From Stenotrophomonas sp. (GTDB taxonomy: Bacteria > Pseudomonadota > Gammaproteobacteria > Xanthomonadales > Xanthomonadaceae), in NCBI GenBank assembly GCA_003525885.1, contig DQIG01000357.1, forward strand, positions 1 through 6,024: a stretch of DNA of 6,024 bases, written 5' to 3'. Below the pieces are notes generated by a model. It was not told the DNA's origin, did no database searches, and saw nothing but the letters and a program-made list of their open reading frames with translations. Made by a program: the position numbers and the translations under genes. Below are positions 5,824-6,024 of this stretch, one piece after another; within the stretch, counting starts at the first letter, position 1; the number at the start of each line of letters is the position of its first letter.

Positions 5824-5842
5824 CCACCCGGAAGTTGGGGCG

Positions 5843-6024
5843 CTACAGCTCCACCGTCTCCCACCATCGCGTACCGGCCTGCGGCGCCTGCATGTCCAGC
5901 GCTTCGCCCATCATCGGCGTGGCGACCGGCACATTCTTTGCGGCCGCCAATGCGGTGATGCGCTCGAACGGCTGCTGCCATGCGTGCAGGGCCAGGTCGA
6001 ACGTGCCGTTGTGAATCGGCAGCA
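5843..6024 (-). CDS. MBL-fold metallohydrolase, C-terminal end (5' part outside window)
   Basis: Reading back from the TAG at 5845-5843 gives 59 residues that stay open to the window edge. They include LPIHNGTFDLALHAWQQP directly at the edge, where the His before N-G-T-F corresponds to the last metal-binding His of the UlaG / NAPE-PLD type metallo-beta-lactamase fold. The family normally continues with a helix (here FERITALAAAKN), a short VPVATPMMGE strand-turn and a tryptophan-containing tail (RWWETVEL). Members cleave phosphodiester, lactone or similar bonds using a bound metal pair. The substrate cannot be told from this fragment. The gene converges on the helix-turn-helix gene, with 38 bases between the two stops. 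Confidence 0.8.
   Translation of the reverse strand, partial: LPIHNGTFDLALHAWQQPFERITALAAAKNVPVATPMMGEALDMQAPQAGTRWWETVEL

Noticed and set aside
4982..5827. A 281-residue open frame on the - strand opposite the two small genes
   Set aside because: Its translation is Ser/Arg/Ala-rich without domain features. The + strand genes have good ribosome sites, a promoter palindrome and a recognisable helix-turn-helix.

Overview
The window most likely comes from the Stenotrophomonas maltophilia complex (Xanthomonadaceae). The DNA is GC-rich with strongly GC-biased third codon positions. The gap at 1489-1662 holds several short hairpins preceded by GTAG, the signature of SMAG repeats (the REP-like elements of S. 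maltophilia). The assignment rests on repeat and protein style read by eye, with no database search.

Left part (1-1488, + strand): the 3' two-thirds of an ATPase gene and a complete periplasmic substrate-binding protein gene of a polar amino acid-type ABC importer. They lie 16 bases apart and are surely co-transcribed; the permease must be outside the window. A short GC hairpin followed by CTTTT and then a dense SMAG cluster (four hairpins, two of them forming a REPIN-like inverted pair) separate them from the convergent next gene.

Middle (1663-4782, - strand): a 1039-residue exported protein with a signal peptide, an N-terminal discoidin (F5/8 type C) carbohydrate-binding domain, a probable second degenerate one, a beta-rich linker region, and a C-terminal six-hairpin (alpha/alpha) glycosidase-like domain. 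Its stop codon lies inside a SMAG hairpin. About 55 bases before its start is a near-perfect 16-bp palindrome of the LacI/GalR operator type, suggesting sugar-controlled expression.

Right part (4783-6024): a divergent two-gene unit on the + strand (5030-5804) encodes an 80-residue Cys-rich protein with a HicA-like layout and a 166-residue protein with an AlpA/MerR-type helix-turn-helix at the C-terminal side of a small alpha/beta domain. An 18-bp palindrome with perfect 8-bp arms lies just in front of it, overlapping possible promoter elements. This arrangement (small basic protein, DNA-binding partner, operator in the promoter) resembles an autoregulated toxin-antitoxin-like module. It is the most interesting candidate for an undescribed system here. 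The window ends in the 3' end of a convergent gene for a metallo-beta-lactamase-fold hydrolase of the UlaG/NAPE-PLD type.
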